A stretch of DNA of 64,000 nucleotides from Pseudomonas sp. ANT_H12B (GTDB lineage Bacteria > Pseudomonadota > Gammaproteobacteria > Pseudomonadales > Pseudomonadaceae), in NCBI RefSeq assembly GCF_008369325.1, contig NZ_VOBI01000017.1:89154-153153 (forward strand). Reading direction: 5' to 3'. The position numbers were made by a program, and so were the translations under genes. The notes below the pieces were generated by a model that was not told the origin of the DNA, made no database searches, and saw only the letters and a list, made by a program, of their open reading frames with translations. Below are positions 52,053 to 60,287 of this stretch, in pieces. How positions within the stretch are numbered: the stretch's first letter is position 1; every line of letters begins with the position of its first letter.

Positions 52053-52201
52053 TTCATGATTTCCTTTTGTTTGCTCTCTGAGTTCGCTCCCACAGACCAG
52101 CACACAGACCCCATGACGGGCTCTGATCGGTGGCACAGAGAGCAAACAGAAAGACTGTGTTTGATTGAGATTGCCCAGCGACGGGCGAAGGGTTGAAGCA
52201 A

Positions 52202-52242
52202 GGCCCCTGCCGGTCCCTCTCGGGTCGGTCTTACGGGGCTCT
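52202..52242 (-). terminator. Hairpin after the capsid-like gene
   Basis: On the minus strand GCCCC...CCCGAGAGGG...GGGGC forms a long interrupted stem with an inner CCC-GAGA-GGG hairpin, just after the capsid-like stop. There is no strong T-run, so it may be a partial terminator or a processing/stability hairpin. Confidence 0.4.
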
Positions 52243-52270
52243 TTACGATTAGCTCAGTAGCGAGCTAAAG

Positions 52271-53227
52271 CTACGCCAAGGTGATGCGGGTAATCATCGG
52301 GAACGCCACAGCCTCGGTCTGGAGACCATCAGCGGTCAACTTCACACGGACCTTACCGTTAGCAACGATGTCCACGACAGCCATGATCTCGATGTCCCAG
52401 CACTGGTGGGCACCGTTGCGGGTCGCTTGGATCTTCCATACGTCACCGTTACGACCTTCGCGGTAGCTCAACGAGGTGAAGTGTTTAGGCAGCAGGAACA
52501 GACCGTAGTCAGTACCCGCGTATGGCTGCACAGAGGTGCCGATAAGGCTCTCAATGTCCTCAACGCCTGCACGCTGAGCAGCACGCTCAAGAACGGCCAA
52601 CAACGACGCGGGGAGCATGACCACGAAGTCAGACAGAGAGATGCCTACAGTCTGGTTGATGTGCATGGTTAGGAGGTCGATGAGGCCCTCTGCGATGTCC
52701 GTAGGCTTGCCGGTCGGCTTCGTCTCGGAGAAGCTCTCGGTGCTTGGAGCGGTAGCCAGAATGCCAGCGATCTTGCCAGCGGCCTCATGCTCGATGTCCC
52801 GTAACAGCTTCTCGCCGGTCTGGTGCAAGGAGCCCTCAGTGAAGCCCGCCATTAGGTTGTGGTCGAGGATGGTGAAGCGCTTGCTGATGACCAAAGCTTT
52901 ATCGGTGGGCTCAGTGAAGATCACAGACCCGGCCAGGACTGCCCCTTTCGTAATGGTCTGGTTGTCCCAGTTCTTACGGGGATCAAAGGTGACAGAGCGA
53001 TCAGCCATGGTGATGATTTGTTGACCAGTGGCCTCAGAGCCAGCCGGGCGGAACTCGCAAGGAGTGTGCTCAATGGCCGCTTGGCGCCACTCGTCACCGT
53101 TGAGGTAATCGTCGAGGGCCTCGGTCAGGGCTTCCACGTAGGCAGACACATCGGTGGCCGCTTGGGTCAGGGTCTGGCCGGACACGGTGACTTCATCCTT
53201 CAGGACGTTTGTGATTTGGATTTGCAT
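52271..53227 (-). CDS. Candidate phage major capsid/structural protein
   Basis: This 318-residue protein is not a family I can name with certainty. The features fit a capsid-type structural protein: no signal peptide, an N-terminal helical arm (LTQAATDVSAYVEALTEALD), an internal FTILDHNLMAGFTEGSLHQT and a P-domain-like helix MLPASLLAVLERAAQRAGVE, then GLFLLPKHFTSLSYREGRNG and a closing beta region IEIMAVVDIVANGKVRVKLT. The layout (arm, helix, beta end with VVDI...GKV) is common in HK97-fold coat proteins. AGGAG lies 9 bases before the ATG at 53227. It is the largest gene in the island. It could instead be another virion or encapsulin-like protein. Confidence 0.45.
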   Translation of the reverse strand: MQIQITNVLKDEVTVSGQTLTQAATDVSAYVEALTEALDDYLNGDEWRQAAIEHTPCEFRPAGSEATGQQIITMADRSVTFDPRKNWDNQTITKGAVLAGSVIFTEPTDKALVISKRFTILDHNLMAGFTEGSLHQTGEKLLRDIEHEAAGKIAGILATAPSTESFSETKPTGKPTDIAEGLIDLLTMHINQTVGISLSDFVVMLPASLLAVLERAAQRAGVEDIESLIGTSVQPYAGTDYGLFLLPKHFTSLSYREGRNGDVWKIQATRNGAHQCWDIEIMAVVDIVANGKVRVKLTADGLQTEAVAFPMITRITLA

Positions 53228-53254
53228 GGTGTTGGATCTCCTGTGAGGTGACCC

Positions 53255-53336
53255 TTTGATCGACCTTGGCGCCATAGACGCGCACGACAAGACGGCAAGG
53301 AGGGAGCCGCATGGGCATCTTCCAAGGTCGATCAAA
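53255..53336. repeat. 15-bp inverted repeat in the leader of the capsid-like gene
   Basis: TTTGATCGACCTTGG (53255-53269) and CCAAGGTCGATCAAA (53322-53336) are exact reverse complements 52 bp apart, ending 27 bp before the capsid-like start. In the transcript this would make a long stem just before the ribosome site. It could be a processing site, as RNase III sites are in T7-like phages, or a binding site. Confidence 0.75.
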
Positions 53337-53430
53337 AGGTTCTTGGTTTGGTTTTGTTTAATGCTGATGGACTAACAGGCTATGGCGGACCTGAGAGGCA
53401 TCTTTGAGGACAACCGTGGCGACGATTGGG

Positions 53431-53733
53431 TTATTGCGGAGTGACTACTGGGCGAGCTTTGAGGACCACCGGGACACCTTTTACTACATGGTAGAAGTCG
53501 ATCAGGTTGAGACCGGTAGCAGTCAGTAGACCCTCAAGGGGTTCCATGTGGAATGCTCCAAGCTTGTCTGAGACAAACGCCTTGGCTTTCTCTGCGTCTC
53601 GACTGGTGAAGACATCAAGGGACTTCAGGTTGAACACTGCGGTGGCTGATCGGCCAGTCATAGCTGATTCGATAGACAATAATGAATTGGTCTGCTCAGG
53701 ATTGAGACCATCAAGTACGAAGTGGAATCGCAT
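53431..53733 (-). CDS. Hypothetical 100-aa protein of the phage-like island
   Basis: The protein begins MRFHFVLDGLNPEQTNSLLS, continues IESAMTGRSATAVFNLKSLD and ends VVKGVPVVLKARPVVTPQ. I do not recognise it. The start is strongly supported by AGGAGG 6 bases upstream. It is the first complete gene of the island, between the truncated HNH gene and the capsid-like gene. Confidence 0.65.
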   Translation of the reverse strand: MRFHFVLDGLNPEQTNSLLSIESAMTGRSATAVFNLKSLDVFTSRDAEKAKAFVSDKLGAFHMEPLEGLLTATGLNLIDFYHVVKGVPVVLKARPVVTPQ

Positions 53734-53868
53734 AGGGCCTCCTTAAAGAAGGAAGCTAAGGATGGAATCATAATAATGAATGCCTACTTAGCCTCAGAGG
53801 TGATCTTTAGGTATCTCTCAGGGAAGGCTCTCATAGCCATAGTGAGGGTGATTATAGGTGTAGGGTTA

Positions 53869-54245
53869 TTACCTGCCTTTCTTCCACTGAGGCGCCCCAA
53901 TATGGACCCCTTCAGAATCACGGCGGGCCTTGTCACCCAAGTGGTTCGCTCTGACTGCGGCAAGCCAATGCTGCGCAGCGGTAGGGTTCTCAAAGGTGGC
54001 CCGATGGATGACCCCACGGATGGTGGTCTTCCCGATGTAGCGTTCACCTGCGGTGTAATGATTGTCACGGGTCACACCAACGGGGAGGTCTGCATCCTTC
54101 TTGGGCATCTTGCGACCTTGAAGACCCACGACCCGGTTGCCCATGTTCTCGTGAAAAGTCAGTGGTCGTAGATTGCTCGGATGATTGTTGTTCGGGTTGC
54201 CGTCAATATGGTCAATGACAAGTGACTCATTGAAGGGACCAACCA
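53869..54245 (-). pseudogene. HNH endonuclease, 5'-truncated
   Basis: The minus strand reads VGPFNESLVIDHIDGNPNNN and HPSNLRPLTFHENMGNR, the HNH motif (D-H-x-D-x-x-x-x-N-N-x(4)-L-R), then an AP2-like C-terminal region GVTRDNHYTAGERYIGKTTI and VIHRATFENPTAAQHWLAAV. These HNH-AP2 proteins are phage homing nucleases. There is no start codon: the frame runs directly into the OmpA-family remnant near 54245. So the island's upstream end was lost or cut at this joint. The nuclease core is present, but without a start it is probably inactive. Confidence 0.72.
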
Positions 54246-54496
54246 GCAGCAGTGTCGGTGGAAGTAACGGGCTCAGTGCTACCGAGACCGCGCAGCTGGA
54301 TGTTCTGTTCTTTCATGCCGACCGTGGCCAGGACCTTGACAAACGCCCAGCCTTCATCGGTCAGTTCAAAACCTTGCTGTTTGAGCACTGCGATTTGCGC
54401 CGGGGACAGACCCTTTTGCGGTGGCGTCTGGCAACCGGCCAATGCCAGCAAGAGCCACTTCGGACAGTTTCCGTCGTCTGGTGTCGCCCATTTCAA
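54246..54496 (-). pseudogene. OmpA-family lipoprotein (YfiB-like) remnant
   Basis: The frame begins at a TTG overlapping the recD stop and encodes WLLLALAGCQTPPQKG (lipobox LALAGC), then LSPAQIAVLKQQGFELTDEG and WAF. It jumps to KVLATVGMKEQNIQLRGLGS and TEPVTSTDTA, which in intact OmpA-family lipoproteins lies about 80 residues further on, so an internal block is deleted. The C-terminal end is lost at the joint with the phage-like island. The N-terminal signal also needs a frame change from MGDTRRRKLSE. YfiB-type identity is inferred from the lipobox and OmpA-like end. Confidence 0.6.
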
Positions 54497-56601
54497 TCAC
54501 TCGGCTGGATGCCCTCCTCCAACTCAAGCATCAACCCGCTCAAGCGCTTGACCTTGCGCCGCACGGCTTCTTCGAACACGCCGGTACGCGGCTCGATCAG
54601 GGTGAACCAGTTTTTGGCCCGGGTAATTCCGGTATAGATCAGTTCCTTGGTGAGCACCGGGTTCAGGGCGTCCGGCAGAATCAACGCCGTGTGAGCAAAC
54701 TCCGAGCCCTGGGATTTGTGCACGGTCATGGCGTACACGGTTTCGACATCATTGAGCCGGCTCGGCAGGACAAAACGCACACCGCCCTGACCGTCATTGC
54801 GCGGGAAAGCCACACGCAGCACCTGTCGACCTGATTCAGGGCCATCACGCTCCGGCAGTTTGAGGGCAATGCCGATGTCGCCGTTCATCAAACCCAGGCC
54901 ATAGTCGTTGCGGGTCATCAGCACTGGCCGGCCTTCGTACCACTGCTGATCGCTATCAATCAGCCTGGCCTTGAGCAGCGCGTCGGTGACTCGTTGATTT
55001 AACCCTTCCACTCCCCAGGGTCCTTTGCGTACGCCACACAACAACTGGAAAGCATCAAAGGCTTGTAGCACCTGACGTGCCCACTCGATCCAGCGTGGAT
55101 CATCAAGCGTGCAGCCGAGCGGTGGCCGCAGCTGTCGCAGCAGACTCAGGTAATGCCGATAACCTTTCGGACCATCGCCATGGCCTTCGAGCAGCAAGCG
55201 CTCCAGTGCCCGATCCTGTTCACCCTTTAGCGGCAGCGAAAAAACATCGCCGTGGCTTCGCGCCGCCAACAACTTGCGGGCTTCCTCTGGCTGTTGCTGA
55301 TTGACCCAGCGAGCCAACTGGCCAATACCGCTGCCCTCGCCGAACCGGCGTGAGTGGCGCAGCATCACAACTTGCTGGGCCAATGGATGAGTGCCTTGGG
55401 TGTCTTCCTGCAAACCGCTGGCATCCAGGTTTTCGCCGCTGACCGCTTCCAGCCACTGCCGGGTCTGTGGGCTGTACCAACCAGCCTCGGCATCGCGGCA
55501 CAGGTCGCCCAGCACGGCTCCCGCCTCGACCGACGCCAGTTGGTCCTTGTCACCGAGCAAAATCAGACGGGCATGAGCCGGCATCGCGTCGAGCAGATTG
55601 GCCATCATTTCCAGATCGATCATGGAAGCTTCGTCCACCACCAACACATCCAGAGGCAGGCGATTGCCCGCGTGGTGACGGAAGTGTCGCGTGCCGGGAC
55701 GACTACCGAGCAGGCGGTGCACGGTGGTGACGTCCGACGGGATCTTGGCCCGTACGACCTCATCGACTTCCAGGGTCCTGACCTGCTGACTGATGGACTT
55801 CGTCAGCCGCGCCGCGGCTTTACCGGTGGGGGCGGCAAGACGGATGCGCAGCGGTTTGCCAGACTCCACTGCTGGCGCCTGGAGCAACGCGAGCAACCGC
55901 ACGACCGTCGTGGTCTTGCCGGTCCCCGGGCCACCGGTGACGATGCTGAAGGCGCTGCGGGTCGCCAGGGCACAGGCGAGTTTTTGCCAGTCGATCACTT
56001 CGCCGGGCTTCGCGACACCGAACAAACCGGCAAGGCGTTGAGGCAAATCACTCGGTGTAGTTTCGCTTTGCGCCAGGCGCTGGCGCAGTGAGTTGTCGAT
56101 GCGCCGTTCGTACGCCCAGTAACGGCGCAGGTACAGGCGTTTGCCCGACAGTACCAATGGCCGGTGCTGCGACTCCTCTCGGCCATCGACCGCCAAAGCG
56201 ACCAAACGGCTGGCGGCCAGAACCTTGCACCAATGGGCACCGTCCAGCGCCTCAAGCAATTGCGACGGCAGCAACATTGCACCACTTTGCAGATCACCTT
56301 CCGGTGGCAGCGACAGGGCGAAGTCCGGCTCCTTCAGGGTTTCGAACAGATCCAGACAGACATGGCCGTGGCCCAGTTGATGACTGGTCAACGCAGCAGC
56401 CAGCAGCACCAGCGGATCATCGTCAGGAGCGAGCTCATGTAGAAAGGCGACGAAGGCCTTGTCCAGCGCTCGCAACCAACCGCGCTCCACCCAGCGCGTC
56501 AGCAACAGCAACAAGTCATCGGCGCGACTTAACGGCGCTAGATCCGCCAGGCTTTCGGCGGCCAGTGACGTGGGCAGCAAATCCGCGAAGGTGCGATTCA
56601 T
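54493..56601 (-). CDS. recD: Exodeoxyribonuclease V subunit alpha
   Basis: This 702-residue SF1B helicase has Walker A VTGGPGTGKTTTVVRL (about residues 228-236), the DEAS-like VVDEASMID, and the late motif AMTVHKSQGSEFAHTALIL. It is the fast 5'-3' motor of RecBCD, which resects double-strand breaks up to Chi. Its start overlaps the recB stop by four bases. Length is normal. A YfiB-like remnant follows at its stop. Confidence 0.96.
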   Translation of the reverse strand: MNRTFADLLPTSLAAESLADLAPLSRADDLLLLLTRWVERGWLRALDKAFVAFLHELAPDDDPLVLLAAALTSHQLGHGHVCLDLFETLKEPDFALSLPPEGDLQSGAMLLPSQLLEALDGAHWCKVLAASRLVALAVDGREESQHRPLVLSGKRLYLRRYWAYERRIDNSLRQRLAQSETTPSDLPQRLAGLFGVAKPGEVIDWQKLACALATRSAFSIVTGGPGTGKTTTVVRLLALLQAPAVESGKPLRIRLAAPTGKAAARLTKSISQQVRTLEVDEVVRAKIPSDVTTVHRLLGSRPGTRHFRHHAGNRLPLDVLVVDEASMIDLEMMANLLDAMPAHARLILLGDKDQLASVEAGAVLGDLCRDAEAGWYSPQTRQWLEAVSGENLDASGLQEDTQGTHPLAQQVVMLRHSRRFGEGSGIGQLARWVNQQQPEEARKLLAARSHGDVFSLPLKGEQDRALERLLLEGHGDGPKGYRHYLSLLRQLRPPLGCTLDDPRWIEWARQVLQAFDAFQLLCGVRKGPWGVEGLNQRVTDALLKARLIDSDQQWYEGRPVLMTRNDYGLGLMNGDIGIALKLPERDGPESGRQVLRVAFPRNDGQGGVRFVLPSRLNDVETVYAMTVHKSQGSEFAHTALILPDALNPVLTKELIYTGITRAKNWFTLIEPRTGVFEEAVRRKVKRLSGLMLELEEGIQPSD

Positions 56602-59600
56602 AGTAGTACTCCCTGTTCCCAGACGGGTTCGGCCTTGGGCTCTGGCTTGCCTTGAAACAGCCGGTCCAGACGTTCGATCAGCTCTCTTGGAGGACGGGCG
56701 AAATACACGCCTTGGCTGGACGCGCGCGTACCGCGCAGGAATAGATACAACGCACCACCGACATGCCGGTCGTAATCGTAATCGGCAAGCCGCGCCTTGA
56801 GCTGGCGATGCAGGGCTAACAGGTACAGCACGTATTGCAGGTCATAGCGGTTGTCGAGGATCGACTGCTCCATGGTTTGCTCGGTGTAGGCCACGTCATC
56901 GACACCCAACCAGTTGGATTTGTAGTCGGCAACGTAGTAGCGACCATCGTGTTCGAACGTCAGGTCGATGAAACCCTTGAACATGCCGTTGAGCAGCACC
57001 GGCTCGGCAGCGACCCGGGCAACACCGTTATGAGTGTATTGACGCACCAGTTCATCGAGTTTGAGTACATCGACTTTATGGCTGGCAAACCAGAACTCCA
57101 TCTCGACCCGGTACTGGGTCAATTGCTCGAACACCACAGGTGCCTGCCCGCCGCCGATATGCAGCGGTGATATGAGCAGGTGTTGCAGCCAGTCGCTCAG
57201 GGTCGTTATCCAGCCCTCCCAGCCACGGCGGTTGCAGCGGCGGGCAATAGCGTCTTCCACTGATTGCGCGGTGGTGGCAAAACCTTCGTCACCGGCCCAT
57301 TCAAGCAAACCATGTAGAAAGGTGCCGGGGTTCGGGCCACGAGGGAAACGATGGATATCGGCACCGCCAGCAACCACTTCTCGTGGCGCTTGCGGATCGA
57401 GACGTTCGTCGTCGAAGAGTTTTTGCGCTTGCGGGTTCTCCGGCGCTTCATCAGTGCCCACACTCATGCGGTCGCCAATGCGCAGGGCACTGTAGGAAGC
57501 GATCCACCAGTTTTCGCTGGCTTTGCGTTTGGGAATCAGTGGAGCGAGCAAAGTCGCTTCGTTACGCGGCGGTTGGTAGTGCTCGGCGGTCGCCTCAGGC
57601 ATTTCACTGTAGTTGAGCGCCGGGCAGCCCTGTTGCAGGTCTTCCAGCCAACGCTTCAAACCTGCCGACTCGGCCAATGGTGCACCGCCGCCCAACAGGT
57701 AACCCAATGCTGACAAGTGCAGCACCGAGCTGTTGTTATTACCGCGCTTGAGATCAGTGACGCCAAGCCAGCAGGCGTGTTGCGCCCGGGTCAGGGCCAC
57801 ATAAAGCAAGCGCAGGTCCTCGGCGAGACGTTCATCGTCGGCCTGAGCGATCAACTCGGGCGTCGGCGTCAAAGTCACTTGGGCCTTGCCGGTGACGTCG
57901 TGGTAATACAACGGCAAACGGCTGCCGTCCACCGGTTTAGCCGAACAGATGAACGGCAGGAACACCATGGGATACTCAAGCCCCTTGGACTTGTGAATAG
58001 TCACGACCTTGACCAGTTGCTCGTCGCTCTCCAGGCGCAGGATCTGCTCTTCGCCGGCCTGACCGGACAACGCCAGGTGCTCGGACAAATGACGGATCAG
58101 CGCTTGCTCACCATCGAGTTCGGCGGCCGCCTGTTGCAGCAACTCGGACAGGTGCAGCAAATTGGTCAGCACCCGCTCGCCGTCACTGCGCGCAATCAAT
58201 GCCTGGGGTAGCCGGAAGTCATGCAGCAATCGCCGCAACATTGGCAACACGCCTTGCTTGCGCCATAGCTCGCGGTAACCGCGGAACTGCATGACCCGCG
58301 CTTCCCAGGCCAGTTCGTCCTGATTCAACTGTTCCAGTTCAGCCAGCGAAAGATTCAGCGTGATACAGGCCAACGCGGCTCGCAGTGGGCGCTCGACATC
58401 CGGCTCAGCGCAGGCCTTGAGCCAGGTCAGCAGGTCATGGGCTTCCTGGGCGGCGAACACCGAGTCCTTGTCCGATAGATAAACGCTGCGAACGCCACGC
58501 GCGGAGAGTTCACCGCGCACGGCCTGGGCCTCTTTACCGTCGCGAACCAGGATTGCGATATCCGCTGGCAGCAAGCCTCTGAGGTCCTTGCCGTCCGCCA
58601 TGAAACCCGCACGACCTTGTTGCCCCCCGTTGAGCAAAGCAGTGATTTCGCTGGCGCAGGTGGCAGCCAGTTGTTGTCGGTAAATCGCGCCGGACAATGG
58701 CTGCTCGCCGGACAGATGCCAGATGTTCAGGGCGGGTACGGCCTGACCTTCTATCTGCAGAACTTCATGGCGTCCCTGGGATTCGACGGGCAGGAACGGT
58801 ACCGGGTTCTCGCCATTCTTTTCACGAAACAGGAATGCGCCGCGCCCGGACTCGCGAGACTCGGCGCGCTCGAATATATGATTCACCGCATTGACCATGC
58901 CATGACTGGAACGGAAGTTGGTGCCCAGGGTATGCAGGCGGCCAGCGGTAGCCTGGCGGGCGCGCAGGTAGGTAAAGATGTCGGCACCGCGGAATGCGTA
59001 GATTGCCTGCTTCGGGTCGCCGATCAGGAACAGACCGCATTCGGGGTTGTTGTCTTCAATGCGGTAGATACTCTCGAAGATCCGGTATTGCACCGGGTCG
59101 GTGTCCTGGAATTCATCGATCAACGCCACCGGGAATTGTTCGCGGATCAAGGTGGCCAGGCGCTCGCCACCCTCTGATTGCAACGCGGCATCCAGGCGTA
59201 GCAGCATGTCATCGAAGCCCATTTCCGCGCGACGACGTTTCTCCTCTTCAAACCGTGCACCGACCCACTGGGCAGCATGTTGCAGCACAGCGGCATCGGG
59301 GGTGGGCAAACCATCGAGCCTGGTCTTGAGACCGGGCATGGCGTCCAGCCCCGGATGACGGGGAGCTTCCCCCTTCCACGCTTCGGCCATCCCGTCGGGA
59401 GTCAGGCGCGTGAAACCGGTACCGATATCCAGTTGCTCGAGGGATTCGTCTTCGGCCCAGACCCGGATCTTTTCGAACCAGGGTTCGAAGTAACGCGCCT
59501 GCATCTTGCGACCATCGACGCTCTTGCTCGCGACACCCTGGTGACAGATGGCAAGCAACTCGTCCGCCCACTGGCGCCAAGGCATCTTGAGTTCAAGCAG

Positions 59601-60287
59601 GGCTGCTCGCCGCTCCTGCAGGCACCCGATGATCAGTTCGGCGGGCTCTTTGCCTTCAATGCTGTCGCGCTCGCTGGCGAACAAACCGCGGACTCGCGGC
59701 AGGAGTGCCGCCGGGCCACCCCAATTACCGCGCACCCAATTCAGCGCATCGCCTTGCATCGGGTAACAGAACAGGCGCCAATAATCGCGCAAGACTTCGC
59801 CCAGTAGATCGCTGTGATCAGTTTCCAGGGTCTGGGTAAACAGGCTGCCACTGTCGAACGCGTGTTCGCGCAACATGCGCTGACACCAACTGTGGATGGT
59901 TGAGACTGCTGCTTCGTCCATCCATTGCGCGGCGATGTCCAGACGGTTTGCGCAGCCAGACCATTGCTCGGTGAGGTACTGATCACGCAGTTCGGCAATG
60001 AGGCCATCGGGAGCCTTCGTCTCATCGCGAAAGTACCGAGCCGCTTCGGCCAGGCGCGTTCGAATACGTTCGCGAAGCTCTTTGGTGGCGGCATCGGTGA
60101 ACGTCACAACGAGGATTTGTGGCGGTAACAGTTCACGCCCAAAACCACTCGACTCGCCGCCGTGGCCGAGGACCAGGCGCAGGTAAAGCGCGGAAATGGT
60201 GAAGGTCTTGCCGGTACCGGCGCTGGCTTCGATCAGTTGGCTGCCGCTTAGGGGGAATGCCAGGGCCAACGGTGTTTTCGTAGTCAT
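56598..60287 (-). CDS. recB: Exodeoxyribonuclease V subunit beta
   Basis: This 1229-residue protein has an SF1A helicase with Walker A IEASAGTGKTFTISAL (about residues 20-30), VALIDEFQDTDPVQYRIF, VVTIHKSKGLEYPMVFLPF, and a C-terminal nuclease domain with FIDLTFEHDGRYYVADYKSN (catalytic D, D and K). It provides the 3'-5' motor and the nuclease of RecBCD. Start overlaps the recC stop by four bases. Length is normal for the genus. Confidence 0.96.
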   Translation of the reverse strand: MTTKTPLALAFPLSGSQLIEASAGTGKTFTISALYLRLVLGHGGESSGFGRELLPPQILVVTFTDAATKELRERIRTRLAEAARYFRDETKAPDGLIAELRDQYLTEQWSGCANRLDIAAQWMDEAAVSTIHSWCQRMLREHAFDSGSLFTQTLETDHSDLLGEVLRDYWRLFCYPMQGDALNWVRGNWGGPAALLPRVRGLFASERDSIEGKEPAELIIGCLQERRAALLELKMPWRQWADELLAICHQGVASKSVDGRKMQARYFEPWFEKIRVWAEDESLEQLDIGTGFTRLTPDGMAEAWKGEAPRHPGLDAMPGLKTRLDGLPTPDAAVLQHAAQWVGARFEEEKRRRAEMGFDDMLLRLDAALQSEGGERLATLIREQFPVALIDEFQDTDPVQYRIFESIYRIEDNNPECGLFLIGDPKQAIYAFRGADIFTYLRARQATAGRLHTLGTNFRSSHGMVNAVNHIFERAESRESGRGAFLFREKNGENPVPFLPVESQGRHEVLQIEGQAVPALNIWHLSGEQPLSGAIYRQQLAATCASEITALLNGGQQGRAGFMADGKDLRGLLPADIAILVRDGKEAQAVRGELSARGVRSVYLSDKDSVFAAQEAHDLLTWLKACAEPDVERPLRAALACITLNLSLAELEQLNQDELAWEARVMQFRGYRELWRKQGVLPMLRRLLHDFRLPQALIARSDGERVLTNLLHLSELLQQAAAELDGEQALIRHLSEHLALSGQAGEEQILRLESDEQLVKVVTIHKSKGLEYPMVFLPFICSAKPVDGSRLPLYYHDVTGKAQVTLTPTPELIAQADDERLAEDLRLLYVALTRAQHACWLGVTDLKRGNNNSSVLHLSALGYLLGGGAPLAESAGLKRWLEDLQQGCPALNYSEMPEATAEHYQPPRNEATLLAPLIPKRKASENWWIASYSALRIGDRMSVGTDEAPENPQAQKLFDDERLDPQAPREVVAGGADIHRFPRGPNPGTFLHGLLEWAGDEGFATTAQSVEDAIARRCNRRGWEGWITTLSDWLQHLLISPLHIGGGQAPVVFEQLTQYRVEMEFWFASHKVDVLKLDELVRQYTHNGVARVAAEPVLLNGMFKGFIDLTFEHDGRYYVADYKSNWLGVDDVAYTEQTMEQSILDNRYDLQYVLYLLALHRQLKARLADYDYDRHVGGALYLFLRGTRASSQGVYFARPPRELIERLDRLFQGKPEPKAEPVWEQGVLL

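Noticed and set aside
53722..54171. A 149-codon plus-strand frame opposite the HNH gene
   Set aside because: The minus strand has a clear HNH motif; the plus frame has no recognisable feature.
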